Shown one piece after another: positions 24,801-35,700 of a DNA stretch of 64,000 nt. Source of the DNA: Jacaranda mimosifolia (taxonomy: Eukaryota; Streptophyta; Magnoliopsida; Lamiales; Bignoniaceae); contig CM032124.1 of NCBI GenBank assembly GCA_018894105.1, positions 7,363,501 through 7,427,500 of the forward strand, in the 5' to 3' direction. The translations under genes were made by a program, and so were the position numbers. Positions within the stretch are counted from its first letter, which is position 1; the number at the start of each line of letters is the position of its first letter. The notes beneath the pieces were generated by a model. The model searched no databases, was not told the DNA's origin, and saw only the letters and a list, made by a program, of their open reading frames with translations.

Positions 24801-25396
24801 ACTCATCCTGTCAATCTTTTAATGCTCCATTTTGATTTGAAACGTAATTTTAAATAAAATTTGAAAAAAGAAGTTTGTTTCTGTTTTTCTATTATTGTTC
24901 TCCTCAAAAGTAATAATTAACAGTTAATAATTTTATATGATCATTATTTTAATTAATTAAGAGAGTATGTTCACATCCCTTGCACTTGTAAGTAAAAAGA
25001 GGACAATTGCTTGAAATAAAGAAGAGAGCAGTAGACACAATGTTACATATTTTGAGAGTCTTCTACATATTGTCTTAACAGTTGATATATCTCGGTTAAT
25101 TTTGTTGGTTGTTATCTACTTGAGGCGCCTTACAATAAAGAGAATTTGCTTCTTGTTGGAGACAATTGTGTGTTGATAGGGTTCCAATATTGGAAAAGTA
25201 GAGTTCCAGATCTTGTACTAAGAAGTAATCCTCGTACCAGTCAACACATAATTGCCTGAAAAAGTTTAAGATTTTCTTGTCTTAACCACTTGCTCCAAAG
25301 TTTGTATCTTCCCTCTGATCATGAGAGTTTCTTTCTCTGGGAATTTATTTATTTATCTTCCCTCGAGGAGCTTATTTTTCTCCCTTGTAGGAGTAC

Positions 25397-26019
25397 TAGG
25401 GATGGCAAAATGATCCCCAATTTTGGGGTCCCCGCGGGGATCCCCGAATTTGGGGAATTTTTCCCCGTGGGGATGGGGATGGGGAAGAAATCCCCCCGAA
25501 GCTATATCGGGGACGGGGATGGGGATCTCACTCCCCGCCCCACGGGGTCCCCGTCCCCGTTAAAAAATCCTTAATATATATGTGTATCTATATATATATA
25601 CGTATTATTTTTTTATACTTTCTAGTAATTTTATATAATTTATAAAAATTTATTAATCATAAAATATAAATAAATAAAATAATTAATTTAGACTTATTTT
25701 CATTCTTACATTTTATTTGCTTTCTCCTAAATTTTAAATTATAATTCATACCAATATGTTTAAAATTATGATTTACAGTTGTTTTAATCATGTGTATAGA
25801 GATTATTCTCTATTTTTAGTCTATTATATGCACAAAATAAAAAAAAAATCAACTAATTTTGGGGATCCCCGCGGGGATCCCGGGGGCTCGGGGGAAAAAA
25901 AGTCCCCATGACAGGGATCGGGATCGAGGACGGGGATGGGGGAACACGTGGGGCTCGGGGACGGGGATGGGGGAGTAACTCCCCGCCCCCGCCCCCGCCC
26001 CGCTCGGTTGCCATCCCTA
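25397..26019. mobile_element. hAT-type MITE with G/C-block ends
   Basis: Terminal inverted repeats TAGGGATGGCAA and TTGCCATCCCTA enclose about 620 bp. The 8-bp flanks are AGGAGTAC (25,389-25,396) and TGGAGTAC (26,020-26,027), with one mismatch. Both ends carry repeated GGGGATGGGGA / CCCCGTCCCC blocks, and the middle is AT-rich. Ends and TSD length fit hAT. No transposase is present. The plus-strand frame at 25,290-25,574 reads through the G-rich end and is not a gene. Confidence 0.85.
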
Positions 26020-26168
26020 TGGAGTACACAATTATATTTTCCTTGACATTATTAATTTATTAAATTTTACTTGTTTAATCCTATATGAAGGCTTAGGCAC
26101 TTGACGTATGCTCTTGCGAATCACTACAAATCATTGTGTTATTTGTTGAATTCTTATTAAGTCTAATT

Positions 26169-26864
26169 TAGGGCTGTCAACAGGTTGTATTTGAATCGAA
26201 TCTGTCATATTTGAATTCGAATTTGATTAATAGAATTCATATCGGAATCCGACTCGAAATATTATAATATCCTCATTAATCACTACCATATCCGAATTCA
26301 ATGAATATCCAAAACTCGATTAAAAAATTCGACCCAATTTATTTTTTCTTTTTTTATTTCTTTCCTTTTAAATTTTATAAAAAATATTGTATTTATAAAG
26401 TAAATATATGTCATGTTTGAATTTTTAACAACTTTTTATTATATATTAGTCCAAAAGTTAAATATTTGAATACTAAACTCCTTTTTCATATTATATTAAT
26501 ATAAACTACTATATATTATTATATTTGGCATTTTATCAATTTTCTTTTTATATTTTAGGTTAAAAATTCAACATTCATAGCATAATATAGGCATTGATAT
26601 AGATATTAGGTCAATATAATGCATAAATTTTATTTTAAAATCTTTATTAATATTATATCTAAAAATATTAATTTAATAAAACATATTAATGTTCGAAATT
26701 GGATCTTTAACATATCGAATTGCTTAATATTCGATCCACTATTTCAAATTTTGAATATTTATAATCGAATCTAATCCATCGAATATTTTAACCGAACAAA
26801 AATTCTAAAATTCGATCGAATTCAAATCGTGTTCGAATTAAAATCTGATCTGTTGACCGACCTA
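26169..26864. mobile_element. hAT-type MITE with perfect 8-bp TSD
   Basis: Ends TAGGGCTGTCAACAGGT and, on the other strand, TAGGTCGGTCAACAGAT. Flanked by perfect copies of GTCTAATT (26,161-26,168 and 26,865-26,872). The 696-bp interior is rich in ttcgaatttgaat-type palindromic words and has no coding capacity. Confidence 0.9.
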
Positions 26865-27063
26865 GTCTAATTTACCCCTTTTGGGCATATATTGGGTAAC
26901 ATTTAATTTTGAGCATCTTTAAATGATTGTAAATGTAAATGTAAATGTAAATGTAAATCTAAGTGAGGTACTGCCAAGCAAATAAAAATATTGTACAGAT
27001 AGGATGACACTCAAGAATTTATTCAGATTTCATTAATTCTAGATTGTTAACCTAAATTTATTG

Positions 27064-27617
27064 TGAAAGTTTATGGGGTATGATGTAATAAAACAAAAAC
27101 GATAATAACCGGAATATGATAGTAGTCAAAATACTGTTAAGAGTAAAGAAGAGAGACATAAATTTATAGTTGTTCGGCGAGTTTAGTTCATTACTTAAGT
27201 GACATAACACTAAGGATTCTCAACTTGCAATTTTACTAGAAGAAAAGTAGATACAAGATACAAAATACCAGAAGGTTGGAACTTGCACTACAAGGCTAAC
27301 TACATGACAGCAATGCACAAGCACTCACTCAATTATATGCAAGCTACTAAAGGCTTATGAAATATATTGTGAGTTGTGTTATATTGTTTACAAGACATAG
27401 CCCCTCCCATGTGTATTGGGGAGTAATTAGTTGTTCCTTTCTTTGTAGCAATCAGCTGTTCACCTTTCCTTTCATTTGCCAATAGTAACTTGCTTAAAAT
27501 GTGCCTGCCATGTTGGTGAATAAAAAGATTTCCAAACAGTAACATTCCATGTTTATATGAGTGAAACAAGGAATTGATTGGTCATTATCAAAATCTATTC
27601 TGGAGAAGATCCTAACA
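27064..27617. mobile_element. Solo LTR (TG...CA, 554 bp)
   Basis: Starts TGAAAGTTTATGG and ends ATCCTAACA. Perfect 5-bp duplication TATTG at 27,059-27,063 and 27,618-27,622. Block Y1 at about 15,765 is the empty site (tttattgtcac), confirming a clean insertion. No internal region remains. The minus-strand frame at 27,333-27,569 has no recognisable domain. Confidence 0.85.
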
Positions 27618-28373
27618 TATTGTCACGAAGGTATGGAAGTTAATATGTAAAGAATACCTGAAATAACCTATATTTAATTGTATTGTTTTGTGATAGTCTC
27701 CAACAACCTAAAAACTGTCACAAAACTGTTTTGTTTTGTGGATTGTATTGTTATGGTCAAAACAAATTCGTCACTTTCGTGTGCCCATCAGACAGCAGCT
27801 CTTTTGGGAGTTCCTTAACCTTCCATGTGTTCTTGTTTTTCACAAAGTTTCTCTTTATATGAAAGTCACAATATTAAATGATAGATAGTGCTAATAAGGT
27901 TTAGCAGTTCGTTGATATTCACAGATGATGTGAAAGTTATAAGTTTCAAATATAGACCATACTGCATGAACGAAAATATCCTTTCTTTTTTTATTTTTGT
28001 GTGTGTGTATTCTCTGACATTGTTTTGTAATTCGAAATCGACAAGACAGTAGCCTTACAAAAATTTGGGTTCAGCAGATTCTGTAGTAAAACATCAAGTT
28101 GAGAGAAATAAGATTTGGACAAGCATGGTTCAGCAAGCTGTTATACTAGCATGGATTCACAAACGAATTGGAAAAAACCCCAACTATTGTGCCAAGGGAG
28201 CAGTAAGGCTCTATGCTAATCCTGTATACTAAAGAATTGCAAGCATACAAAAAAAAAAACATTTAATTAATGATTCAAGTTCAATCGTATTATTGACAAC
28301 TATTTACTTATTCCTGCAATTAACAAGTCACCTTTGAAAACAATCTTTCTATTATATTCCAACAAGAATTTGT

Positions 28374-30601
28374 CTAACCCTCATTTACTGTCACTCTTAT
28401 ATGCTCTCCACAAGGTTCTGAATGAGCTGTATTGCTGCTGGACGTAGAAATTTCATCTGGTGGGATCATATTTTCCGGCTCCCACATGGTGCGCCACTCT
28501 TCAATGTATGATGCTTTATCAGGATCCTGAAATGGCCATTCGAATTGCTGGAGCAGTTCAAGAATTACTTCTGTTTTACCAAGAAGGAGAAATGCTTAAC
28601 AGACGCTTTTCTCCCTTTCTTCTACGGCATTGTGGAGACACTTGATGGTTATAACACGCGTTAAATTGGTAAGACAAGCAGCCAATATATCAGCAATGAT
28701 CACACTTAGTTGCTCGAACAATCTGTCGCCTGTTTGGTGGTCGTCGCCTTCACAGGCTAACAAAATAGTTCGACTGATTCTATACATTGAATTAGCAGCT
28801 ATAACCTTGGCAGGCCAGTTAAGAGGATTTTCCATGATGAAATCTCTAACATCTCTCTTAAACTCGATAACGGTCCTCTCAGCTGTATTGGAGACTTTTT
28901 GTAATATCTCCTTGGAATTTTGGCCTTGAAGAGATGCTTGATGGAGATCAATATCTTGCCACCTCCTATAATATAGAACTCCAATCCAGGAAACATCTGC
29001 TACATTTCTGATATTTGCTAATTCTCCAGCATACAGGGTATTTTCTGTTAGCTTTGCAAGGGAAAGGCCTTCACTTACACTGCTCATTAGCTGCTTAGCC
29101 TTGCGTCGTGATGCTGGGAAGTGCCATGGCGATGCTTGCAAGTGTTACAACTGGTAAAGTCTAGAAATTATGAGGTTCTGGAGTATGTCGAGTTGGAACT
29201 TGGTTACTATCGAACTTGCTTACCCCAATGAAGTTGTCACATTGATGTAAAAGATCTATCAGATTCTTCGGTTGTTGTTTATTACCAGCCTGGATCATTC
29301 TGTCCATCTAGTGGCTAATGTTATTCAAAGTGCCCTCAGGCAGATCTGTTTCAGCTTCAACTAGCAGAACATAAGGGCTAAGATCCAGCATTTTCAATAT
29401 TGAGCTCCTAAAAAGTTTCTTGATACAAGTGAAGCAAAAGAAAAATGGTGCTATCAGCAAGGCAGATATGAAGAAAACAAGTTTACTGACAAGAACAACC
29501 CAAACTTGAGGTCCAGTACAGAAATTCAGAACTAGCCCTTTTGCATTGTGAAGATATTTTCTGCACGTTTGATGCTGAATTTGTGAAAACGTGGAGCATT
29601 CTCTCCGGTCCACCAGCCTCTGGATGCAATAAGTCTCAATCTCGAATGCCTTTTTGAAACTTGTATGGCTGATCCCTGAGCACTTGAAGCCGACGACAAA
29701 GAACCATCTTGATATTGGAGCAATAGTTCCTATGGCCACCCCAATGGACAGGATAACTAGAATCCAGTTAGTTGACCATCCATACACGGATTCTGTGCAT
29801 TTGAGTTCATTTGAATTATCCAATATATTGCATGCCGAATATAAGCTAACAGTAATGTGAGGGCAGCCAGAAAAGATATGAAACTTGAAGTACTGCAAAT
29901 GACAGAACGCACAGTCACAAACTGGGATATGTTTCTCTATTACTCCTCACTGTTTTATCAATTCTGAACATCTCTTTTCCCTTCGCTTCTTGTTCTTCAT
30001 TCATAGCCTTTTTATGCATTTCTTGGTACTTGGATTCCAGTAACCTTTTGGTGACTGGGACCATGATGGATGAAGAAACTATATTTACAAGCAAGAGAAG
30101 CATGAAAATACAAGCCAAGCACGCTTCACTGAACATTATATTTGTATGCACCACAAACCATAGTTGAAAAAGTTGAATCCACACATTTATAATGATTGTT
30201 ATAACTAGAATTCCCAAAGCAATCACATTTGTTAGAATCTCTTTATTCTCCATGGATCCAATTGATGGTGGAAAATTTCCCATAGCAGTCGACATAAAGA
30301 TTAGGCTGCCAAACTTCGCAAGCCAATCATGACTGGCCGACATATGCATAGTAAGGTCAACAGGCAGCTTCATAGTCACAGCTAACACTGTCAAAGAAAT
30401 TGCATTGAGAGATAAATACTTACATGGGAACTAAAACCTTTTGCTTCGGAAGCCGTTGAAGGCATCAGCTGCCACTGCAAGTGAGCAGACTGCAGAGGCT
30501 GCAGCAATGTCCATTCCTATCCAAGGCATAGGTGCATCAAGTTGTTCTTGTATTCTTTTCTCATGCTGGCACATGCCATCATCATAGAATGGTGTATTCA
30601 T
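28374..30601 (-). pseudogene. Broken copy of plant multi-pass membrane protein gene
   Basis: Homologous along its full length to the gene at 31.4-33.6 kb. Start ATG at 30,601 (MNTPFYDDGM, then RIQEQLDAPMPWIG). It is broken by an in-frame stop at the site equivalent to the Trp after FRCKKL in the other copy, then by a frameshift near 29,930 (after FRIDKT), further shifts at about 29,870 and 29,300-29,150, and a loss of frame after EKSVC at 28,596. The last codons (EHIRVTVNEG, stop 28,374-28,376) still match the other copy's EHITITVDR end. Between 29,650 and 29,500 it retains about 20 residues missing from the other copy. It has no introns. Function of the family is unknown to me. Several predicted membrane spans remain. 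It cannot make a full-length product. Confidence 0.85.
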
Positions 30602-31396
30602 GATTTAGAACCGTAACCAACTGTGGATATCTATCAGATAATCTCTCTCTTTTTAAGGATTATAGTTTGAGTAAAGGGAAGATTTCTAGTAGTAATGCTG
30701 ATTCTGAGGAAAAACAATGCTGTCTATTTTAATATGCAGAGGTAACCATTTGTGTTTTGTCTTAATGCACTACGTTTGTTTGCTCTTGTTTTTATTATTA
30801 TCCTTGTTACATTTGGAGAAATTGACTCATTCTTACGCCATGAAAGCGAAATGGAAAGAGGAACAGTGCGTTCTTACGAGTATTCATCAATTTTGGGGTA
30901 TAGTGAAATTGAGAGACATCTCTGTGCTCCATAATTTAATCCTTACTAAAATTTAATTTCTTTTCGCATTATGGGGTGAGCTATTGAATTAAAATTGAAT
31001 GACATTGAATGTTATTGTCCTCGTTTTTTGTGCTTGAATCTCTTGACATTTTCCTCTTGTTACATAAGATTGGGACACAACATAACTACAGTCAAAGCTA
31101 TTAAAGAACTTAGAATTGTAATCCTTCCATAGGAAATAAACAAAATCAAATCCTTTGAAGCAATGCTCAGTATTATGTTGAGGGAAGATCAGCAAACGCA
31201 AGACACATATATTTGTTTTACTAAATTTTGAGTAGAATATGATTCAAGCATATTAGAAGGGTTGCATTTATAAACAAGTATCAGACAAGAATTCCTATTT
31301 CATGCAAAAATGAAGTGAAGTAGGATAATTCACGATTAACAACACATCTAAATAGTGGATATCTCTAATAAAGAGTGCAACAGTGTGGTACTTGGA
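30602..31396. other. Intergenic region between the two gene copies
   Basis: Upstream flank of the broken copy and downstream flank of the nearly intact copy. It is AT-rich with small fortuitous frames on both strands. The part at 31,290-31,380 (gaagtgaagtaggataatt ... agtggatatctct) has a look-alike at 35,040-35,110. No terminator or polyadenylation signal could be singled out. Confidence 0.5.
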
Positions 31397-32491
31397 TCAG
31401 CGGTCTACAGTAATAGTTATGTGCTCTCCATTGGACGTTGGAGTTTCCACAGCTTCGTTGCTCGAATTTGAAGTGGAGGCCGCTGGACTTTCAGTTTCTT
31501 GAAGCTGAAATAATGCACACCACTCTTCAATATATGCTGCTTTATCATGATCCAGACATGGCCATTCGTGTTGCTGGAGAAGCTCAAGAACTTCTTCTGT
31601 TTTACCGAGAAGGAGAAATGCTTTGCGGACACTCTTCTCTCGTTTTTCTATGGCACTGTGGTGACACATGGTAGTTATAACATGCGCCAAATTGGTAAAA
31701 CAAGCTCCCAAAATTCCAGCGACCATGACAGATAATTGCTCAAACAATCCCTCATCAGTGTGCTCATTTCCCTCTTCGTAGGACAGCAAGATAGTTCTGC
31801 TGATTCGGTACATTGAGTTAGCAGCTATAACTTTAGCTGGCCAGTTGAGAGCATTTTCCATAAGGGATTCCTTCACTTCTCTCTTGGACTCCATAACAGT
31901 CCTCTCAGCTTTGCTGGAGAGCTCTTGTAATTCATCCTTGGAGTTTTTGCATTTAAGAGATCTTCTTCTCAGATCAACTTCTTGCCATTTTCCATAAAAT
32001 ACAACTCCACCCCAAGCATAATCTGCAGCCTTTCGGGTGCTCAAAAGTTGTCCATTTGTATCCAGTGTTTTATCTACAAGCTTCGCGAGGGAAAGGCCTT
32101 CCCTGATACTGTCCATTAACTGCTTAGCCTTGTGATTTGCAACAATTGGAAGTGCAATTGCTATGGTTGTAAGAGTGACCACAGGGAGAGTCCAGCAATT
32201 GGGGGGTTCTTGAGAATGTAGACTTGGAACTTGGATGCTATCAAATTCTCTTACCCCATTGAAGTTGCTGAATTTATTTAGAAGAAGTACTAGATTTTGT
32301 GGTCGCTGTTTTTGACCCGTTTGGATCACTTTATCTGCCTGGTGGCAGATATTCTTCAGGGTCCTTCCAGGTAGCTCTGCCTCTCCATCAAGTAGAAGAA
32401 TGTAATGGCTGAGATTCTGCTCTGTGTCATCTCGTGATTCAGAAATCTTGATTTTCTTGAAGAGGTTGCAGCATAAGAAAAATGGATTCAT
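31397..32491 (-). CDS. Membrane protein, C-terminal half (frame 2 of a split gene)
   Basis: Open frame of 364 codons, with the first Met at 32,491 and the stop TGA at 31,397-31,399. The open frame extends upstream of that Met through a hydrophobic stretch (IFIVLVSELLVIVSALL) that continues the protein from the frame ending at 32,563, so the Met is probably internal and not a true start. The sequence then shows a polar region (ISESRDDTEQ; LLLDGEAELPGRTLKNICHQ), a predicted membrane segment near residues 108-124 (LPVVTLTTIAIALPIV), and a long, probably soluble helical region with conserved blocks shared with the broken copy (NWPAKVIAANSMYRISRTIL; LFEQLSVM). The tail is Ser/Thr-rich. I do not recognise a named domain. 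Confidence 0.75.
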   Translation of the reverse strand: MNPFFLCCNLFKKIKISESRDDTEQNLSHYILLLDGEAELPGRTLKNICHQADKVIQTGQKQRPQNLVLLLNKFSNFNGVREFDSIQVPSLHSQEPPNCWTLPVVTLTTIAIALPIVANHKAKQLMDSIREGLSLAKLVDKTLDTNGQLLSTRKAADYAWGGVVFYGKWQEVDLRRRSLKCKNSKDELQELSSKAERTVMESKREVKESLMENALNWPAKVIAANSMYRISRTILLSYEEGNEHTDEGLFEQLSVMVAGILGACFTNLAHVITTMCHHSAIEKREKSVRKAFLLLGKTEEVLELLQQHEWPCLDHDKAAYIEEWCALFQLQETESPAASTSNSSNEAVETPTSNGEHITITVDR

Positions 32492-32562
32492 GAGTAAGGC
32501 AGAAACGATGACAAGGAGCTCACTGACTAGAACAATAAAAATCTGAAGTCGAATACAAAAAG

Positions 32563-33567
32563 TTAGAGTAAAGCTGAGAATCTGTCTCTCCAGTCCACTA
32601 GAGTTTGGATCCAGTGAGTCTCAATCTTGAATTCCTCTCTGAAGCTTTTGTGGCCTGTGTTTGAGCTCCTGAAGCTGACAGCAATGAACCATCTGGATGC
32701 AGGAGCAATTGTACCAACTACCACCCCAATTGCCTGAATGACTTGAATCCATCTGGTGTACCCTCCATACGCAGAATTTGGATGTCCAAATGAAATACTA
32801 TCAATCACTACGAACCATTGAATATAAGCTGCTAGTAATGTGATGGCAGCAAAGAAGCAGATCATACATGAAGCAGTGGAAACGACAGAACGTGCAATCA
32901 CAAATTGGGGGTTGCTAGTTTCTGCCATCACCCAATATTTCTTCATTAGTCCTCTCTGTTTATCAAGTCTGAATGCCTCCCTTCTCTTTACTACCTCTTC
33001 TTCCCTCAGGGCTATTTTGTGCTTCTCCTGGTACTTTGACTCTAGACTCCTTTTGGTTGCTTGAACCGGGACTGCTAAAGAAACTAATGTGGCAAGCATC
33101 AGTAGCATCAAAACTGTAGCAAGTGAATGTAAAATAATACCTCGAAGATTTATAATCTGCTGCAGCTGAATGAGTTGAATCCAGACATTAGTTGCAATTG
33201 CGGTAGCTAGAATCCCTAGAGCAATGACATTTGCTAGAATCTCTTTATCGTTCATGGATCCCATAGATGACAAAAAATTACCTATAGCAGTTGACATAAA
33301 GGTTAGGCTGCTAAACTTTGCAAACCATTCCGTGACTCCTAGCAAATTAGTGTGAAGGTCCATTGGTAGCTTCATTGCCACGGCTAACAATGTCAAGGAA
33401 ATGGCATTGAGAGAGGAGAATTTGGAGGGGAACCACAGCTTTTTGCACCGGAACCCATTGAAGGCATCAGCTGTCATTGCAAGCGTGCAGACTGCCGAAG
33501 CTGCTGCAATGTATAGGCCTATCCATCGCATTGGCGCATCAAGTTTCTCTTGTATATAAAGGTCCAT
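32563..33567 (-). CDS. Membrane protein, N-terminal half (frame 1 of a split gene)
   Basis: About 334 codons starting at ATG 33,567 (MDLYIQEKLDAPMRWIG); an upstream TTG is not a plant start. The broken copy has about 19 extra N-terminal residues, so the first exon or start may differ. About seven hydrophobic segments are visible, near residues 14-35, 55-72, 85-105, 112-137, 143-167, 222-252 and 270-298, separated by a charged loop rich in Glu/Lys (residues 170-215: SKYQEKHK, LREEEVVKRREAF). The frame ends in a stop shortly after LVDWRDRFSALL. Compared with the neighbouring copy, about 20 residues are missing here and the frame shifts into that of 31,397-32,491. Likely an integral membrane protein of a plant-specific family of unknown function. 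No splice signals large enough to bridge the break are visible. Confidence 0.75.
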   Translation of the reverse strand: MDLYIQEKLDAPMRWIGLYIAAASAVCTLAMTADAFNGFRCKKLWFPSKFSSLNAISLTLLAVAMKLPMDLHTNLLGVTEWFAKFSSLTFMSTAIGNFLSSMGSMNDKEILANVIALGILATAIATNVWIQLIQLQQIINLRGIILHSLATVLMLLMLATLVSLAVPVQATKRSLESKYQEKHKIALREEEVVKRREAFRLDKQRGLMKKYWVMAETSNPQFVIARSVVSTASCMICFFAAITLLAAYIQWFVVIDSISFGHPNSAYGGYTRWIQVIQAIGVVVGTIAPASRWFIAVSFRSSNTGHKSFREEFKIETHWIQTLVDWRDRFSALL

Positions 33568-33570
33568 CAA

Positions 33571-34004
33571 TTACTCCCAGTAAAATACTGTATAAAGTTT
33601 ATATATTGGTCTGTGTATCTGGGCAATAAAAAGGTTTCGGAGTTGGAAAGCTTATATTTTTATGATTGTTTTATTAATAACATATGCAAAGGTGCAACTT
33701 ATACTTGTGACGTTCGTTGGATGGAAGAAGGAAAAGAAAATCAATAGTACAAAGGAAAACGAAAAAGAAACTATAGAAAATATCAGCATTGATGTGACTT
33801 GGGTTGGCCGGTATCACTTCATTTAATGGAAAATTTATTATAGACAAATGACTGAATGAGGAGGATAAGCACTGTAGGCCATTTGATAGACATGACTTTC
33901 TATATTAGCATTGACTCAGTAGCATGCAGTTTCCCACGTAGAAATGTGTACACAATATGAGACACTAGCTATTTTCCTTTGGTTCTCCACAGCGCTTCTC
34001 CCTA
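33571..34004 (-). other. Upstream flank of the nearly intact gene copy
   Basis: Probable promoter side of the minus-strand gene. A taatgg...ggccatttgatagacatgac ... tagcattgactcag segment at about 33,820-33,930 is echoed at 35,587-35,690. No clear TATA box or other regulatory site could be assigned. Confidence 0.4.
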
Positions 34005-34360
34005 ACAACATGTTTGGTTCCAAGTTTTTTACGGGGGAAGGAAAATATTAGGAAAAAGAAAAATAAAATTAAAAAAAATATAAAATCTCAAGTTTGTTTG
34101 GTTGTTTAAGAAAATAATGAAGAAAAAGATAGAAAGAAGAGGGGTAATGAATGTGTTAGAAGATGAATAGACTAAATAGGCTTTTTCCTTTATTTTCCCC
34201 GCCATTTTGTGAGAAAAATTTATTTCTTCAAAAAAAGTATATTTTTTCTTGAGTTTTTTTTTTCCTTTAATATTTTCCTTACCAACCAAATAATTAAAAA
34301 TATTTCTCTTTGTATTTTTTTTTTATTTTTCTCACAAAAATCTTTAAACCAAACATAGGG
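34005..34360. mobile_element. MITE with ATGTTTGGTT ends
   Basis: Left ATGTTTGGTT (34,010-34,019) and right AACCAAACAT (34,348-34,357) form perfect 10-bp inverted repeats, with further weaker pairing of the interior (gggaaggaaaatatt / aatattttccttacc). About 350 bp, non-coding. The minus-strand frame at 34,029-34,289 is low-complexity and fortuitous. Confidence 0.6.
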
Positions 34361-34919
34361 TAAATTTCATTGTATGAGACATCAAATCGGGGAAAAAGCT
34401 AGCTAAATTTGTCATCATTCTTGGTTTTTATTAAAGGAATTTACTTGGTACATATACAGTGGAATAAAATTAAGGTACAAGATTTATCAAAAACATAAAT
34501 TTATATAATTAAATTTAACAGCAAAAGTAATAGATGATAGAATGAAACCAAAATCATGTTTCGGTGAAAAACCTCCTTTAATTTTCCCACTAAGATAAAA
34601 ATTTGCAGGCACAACATACATTCTTCAATATGACATTTTAACTCAAGATAAAAAGATTCTTTGCATATCTAATATTAAAGCAATCAAAGAACATTCTCCT
34701 AATTCCTTCTAAATGCTCCACTCATAACTCAACACAAGTATCTCATAGGTATATCTAAGTAAACAAAAAGATCCTAATTCTATTGTAAAAAAAGGGGAAA
34801 AAAAAAGTGAACAAAATCATTGCTCTGAGAGACTAAGACAATGTATTGTATTATTTGTGAATGGTTCACAAGAAGAGATATATTTGTGCTTAACTGATTT
34901 TTGAGTATAGTGTCAATTT
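34361..34919. other. No gene recognised
   Basis: AT-rich sequence. The stretch atgtttcggtgaaaaacctcc near 34,556-34,577 has the flavour of plant LTR sequence, but no ends or duplications were found. Confidence 0.3.
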
Positions 34920-35700
34920 AAATTATATAAGAGCATCTATTGAACACATGTGCGAAAAATATTTAACTTCTCTTTCTTTGCTAGTTTTATTTGGAAAGAT
35001 TAGATTATGCTCTGCCAAATGAGAATTTCTAATTAACCCAAACTTAAAGTGAAGTAGGACAATTTTATGATAATTGACTATGGATAACATGTCTTAATAG
35101 TAGATATATATGTAAAATTCAAAAACGACACCAAATACTTGATGGGTATACATGAAATATCCATGATGTTCTTGATAAATAAGTAGATTCGCAAAAACTT
35201 CATGATGATGTAGGATTCAATCCAATTCTATCTATTCTAGTGACTTGATTAATCTTGCAACTCATATCTTAATGGCATAGGCACCCTGCATAGAGCCATT
35301 TGAACAATAAATTATTTGCCAAAGGATGCTATTCTATAAATATCTCTTTATTCACTCATTTATAAGTGTAATTTATTTTGATCAATTTATATTTCCTTTC
35401 AAATTATTATCTCAAACCCCTAACTTGAGTACCAAAGGATCTTTGTTGGACCATTCAAATGATCCTAACGTTATTTGTGAATTCAAAAATATATTTGGAG
35501 CTTGTCAATTCGACCGTGAGCCATGGAAGGAGTTTTCCCAAAACTCAGATCATGATAATAGCATATACAAGTAATGACCAAACCATTTAATGGACCCTTC
35601 GATTCCTAAAGAAAAATCAGGATGAACAAAGTAGGCCATATTGATTTATCGAGAAGACTTTCTATTAGCATTGACTCTCAGAAGTCATATCCAACACAGA
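34920..35700 (-). repeat. Possible gene-less remnant of the membrane-protein locus
   Basis: 35,040-35,110 resembles the 3' flank of the intact copy (31,310-31,375: aagtgaagtagga(c/t)aatt, then nnagtagatat/agtggatat). 35,620-35,680 resembles its 5' flank (33,870-33,930: gtaggccat..., gactttctat...tagcattgactc). The two flanks are only about 500 bp apart and no coding homology lies between them, which suggests a deleted copy. The similarity was judged by eye and is short. The small plus-strand frames at 35,326-35,831 lack recognisable domains. Confidence 0.4.

Larger units (their letters stand above)
24960..28373 (+). repeat. Block Y2 (3' flank of the broken gene copy), interrupted three times
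   Basis: This is the most complete Y block and ends directly at the stop codon of the 28.4-30.6 kb gene copy. It is interrupted by two hAT elements (25,397-26,019; 26,169-26,864) and one solo LTR (27,064-27,617). Its remaining pieces match Y1, the inverted copy at 52.0-53.1 kb and the forward copy at 58.8-59.5 kb. Landmarks are gaaggcttaggcacttgac near 26,087, gagcatcttta, ctgccaagcaaataaaaatattgta, ctaaaaactgtca, cacagatgatgtgaaag, and the 28,070-28,240 run gttcagcaagctgtt ... gccaagggagcagtaag. Confidence 0.8.

Noticed and set aside
25290..25574. 94-codon plus-strand frame
   Set aside because: It reads through the G/C-block terminus of a hAT MITE; the Gly/Pro-rich protein is a by-product of the repeats.
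28460..28929. Plus-strand frames up to 99 codons
   Set aside because: Antisense to the conserved coding part of the broken membrane-protein copy.
32491..32563. Intron joining the two halves of the membrane-protein gene
   Set aside because: The only GT...AG pair at the break is about 14 bases apart, and the neighbouring copy is continuous here without an intron.
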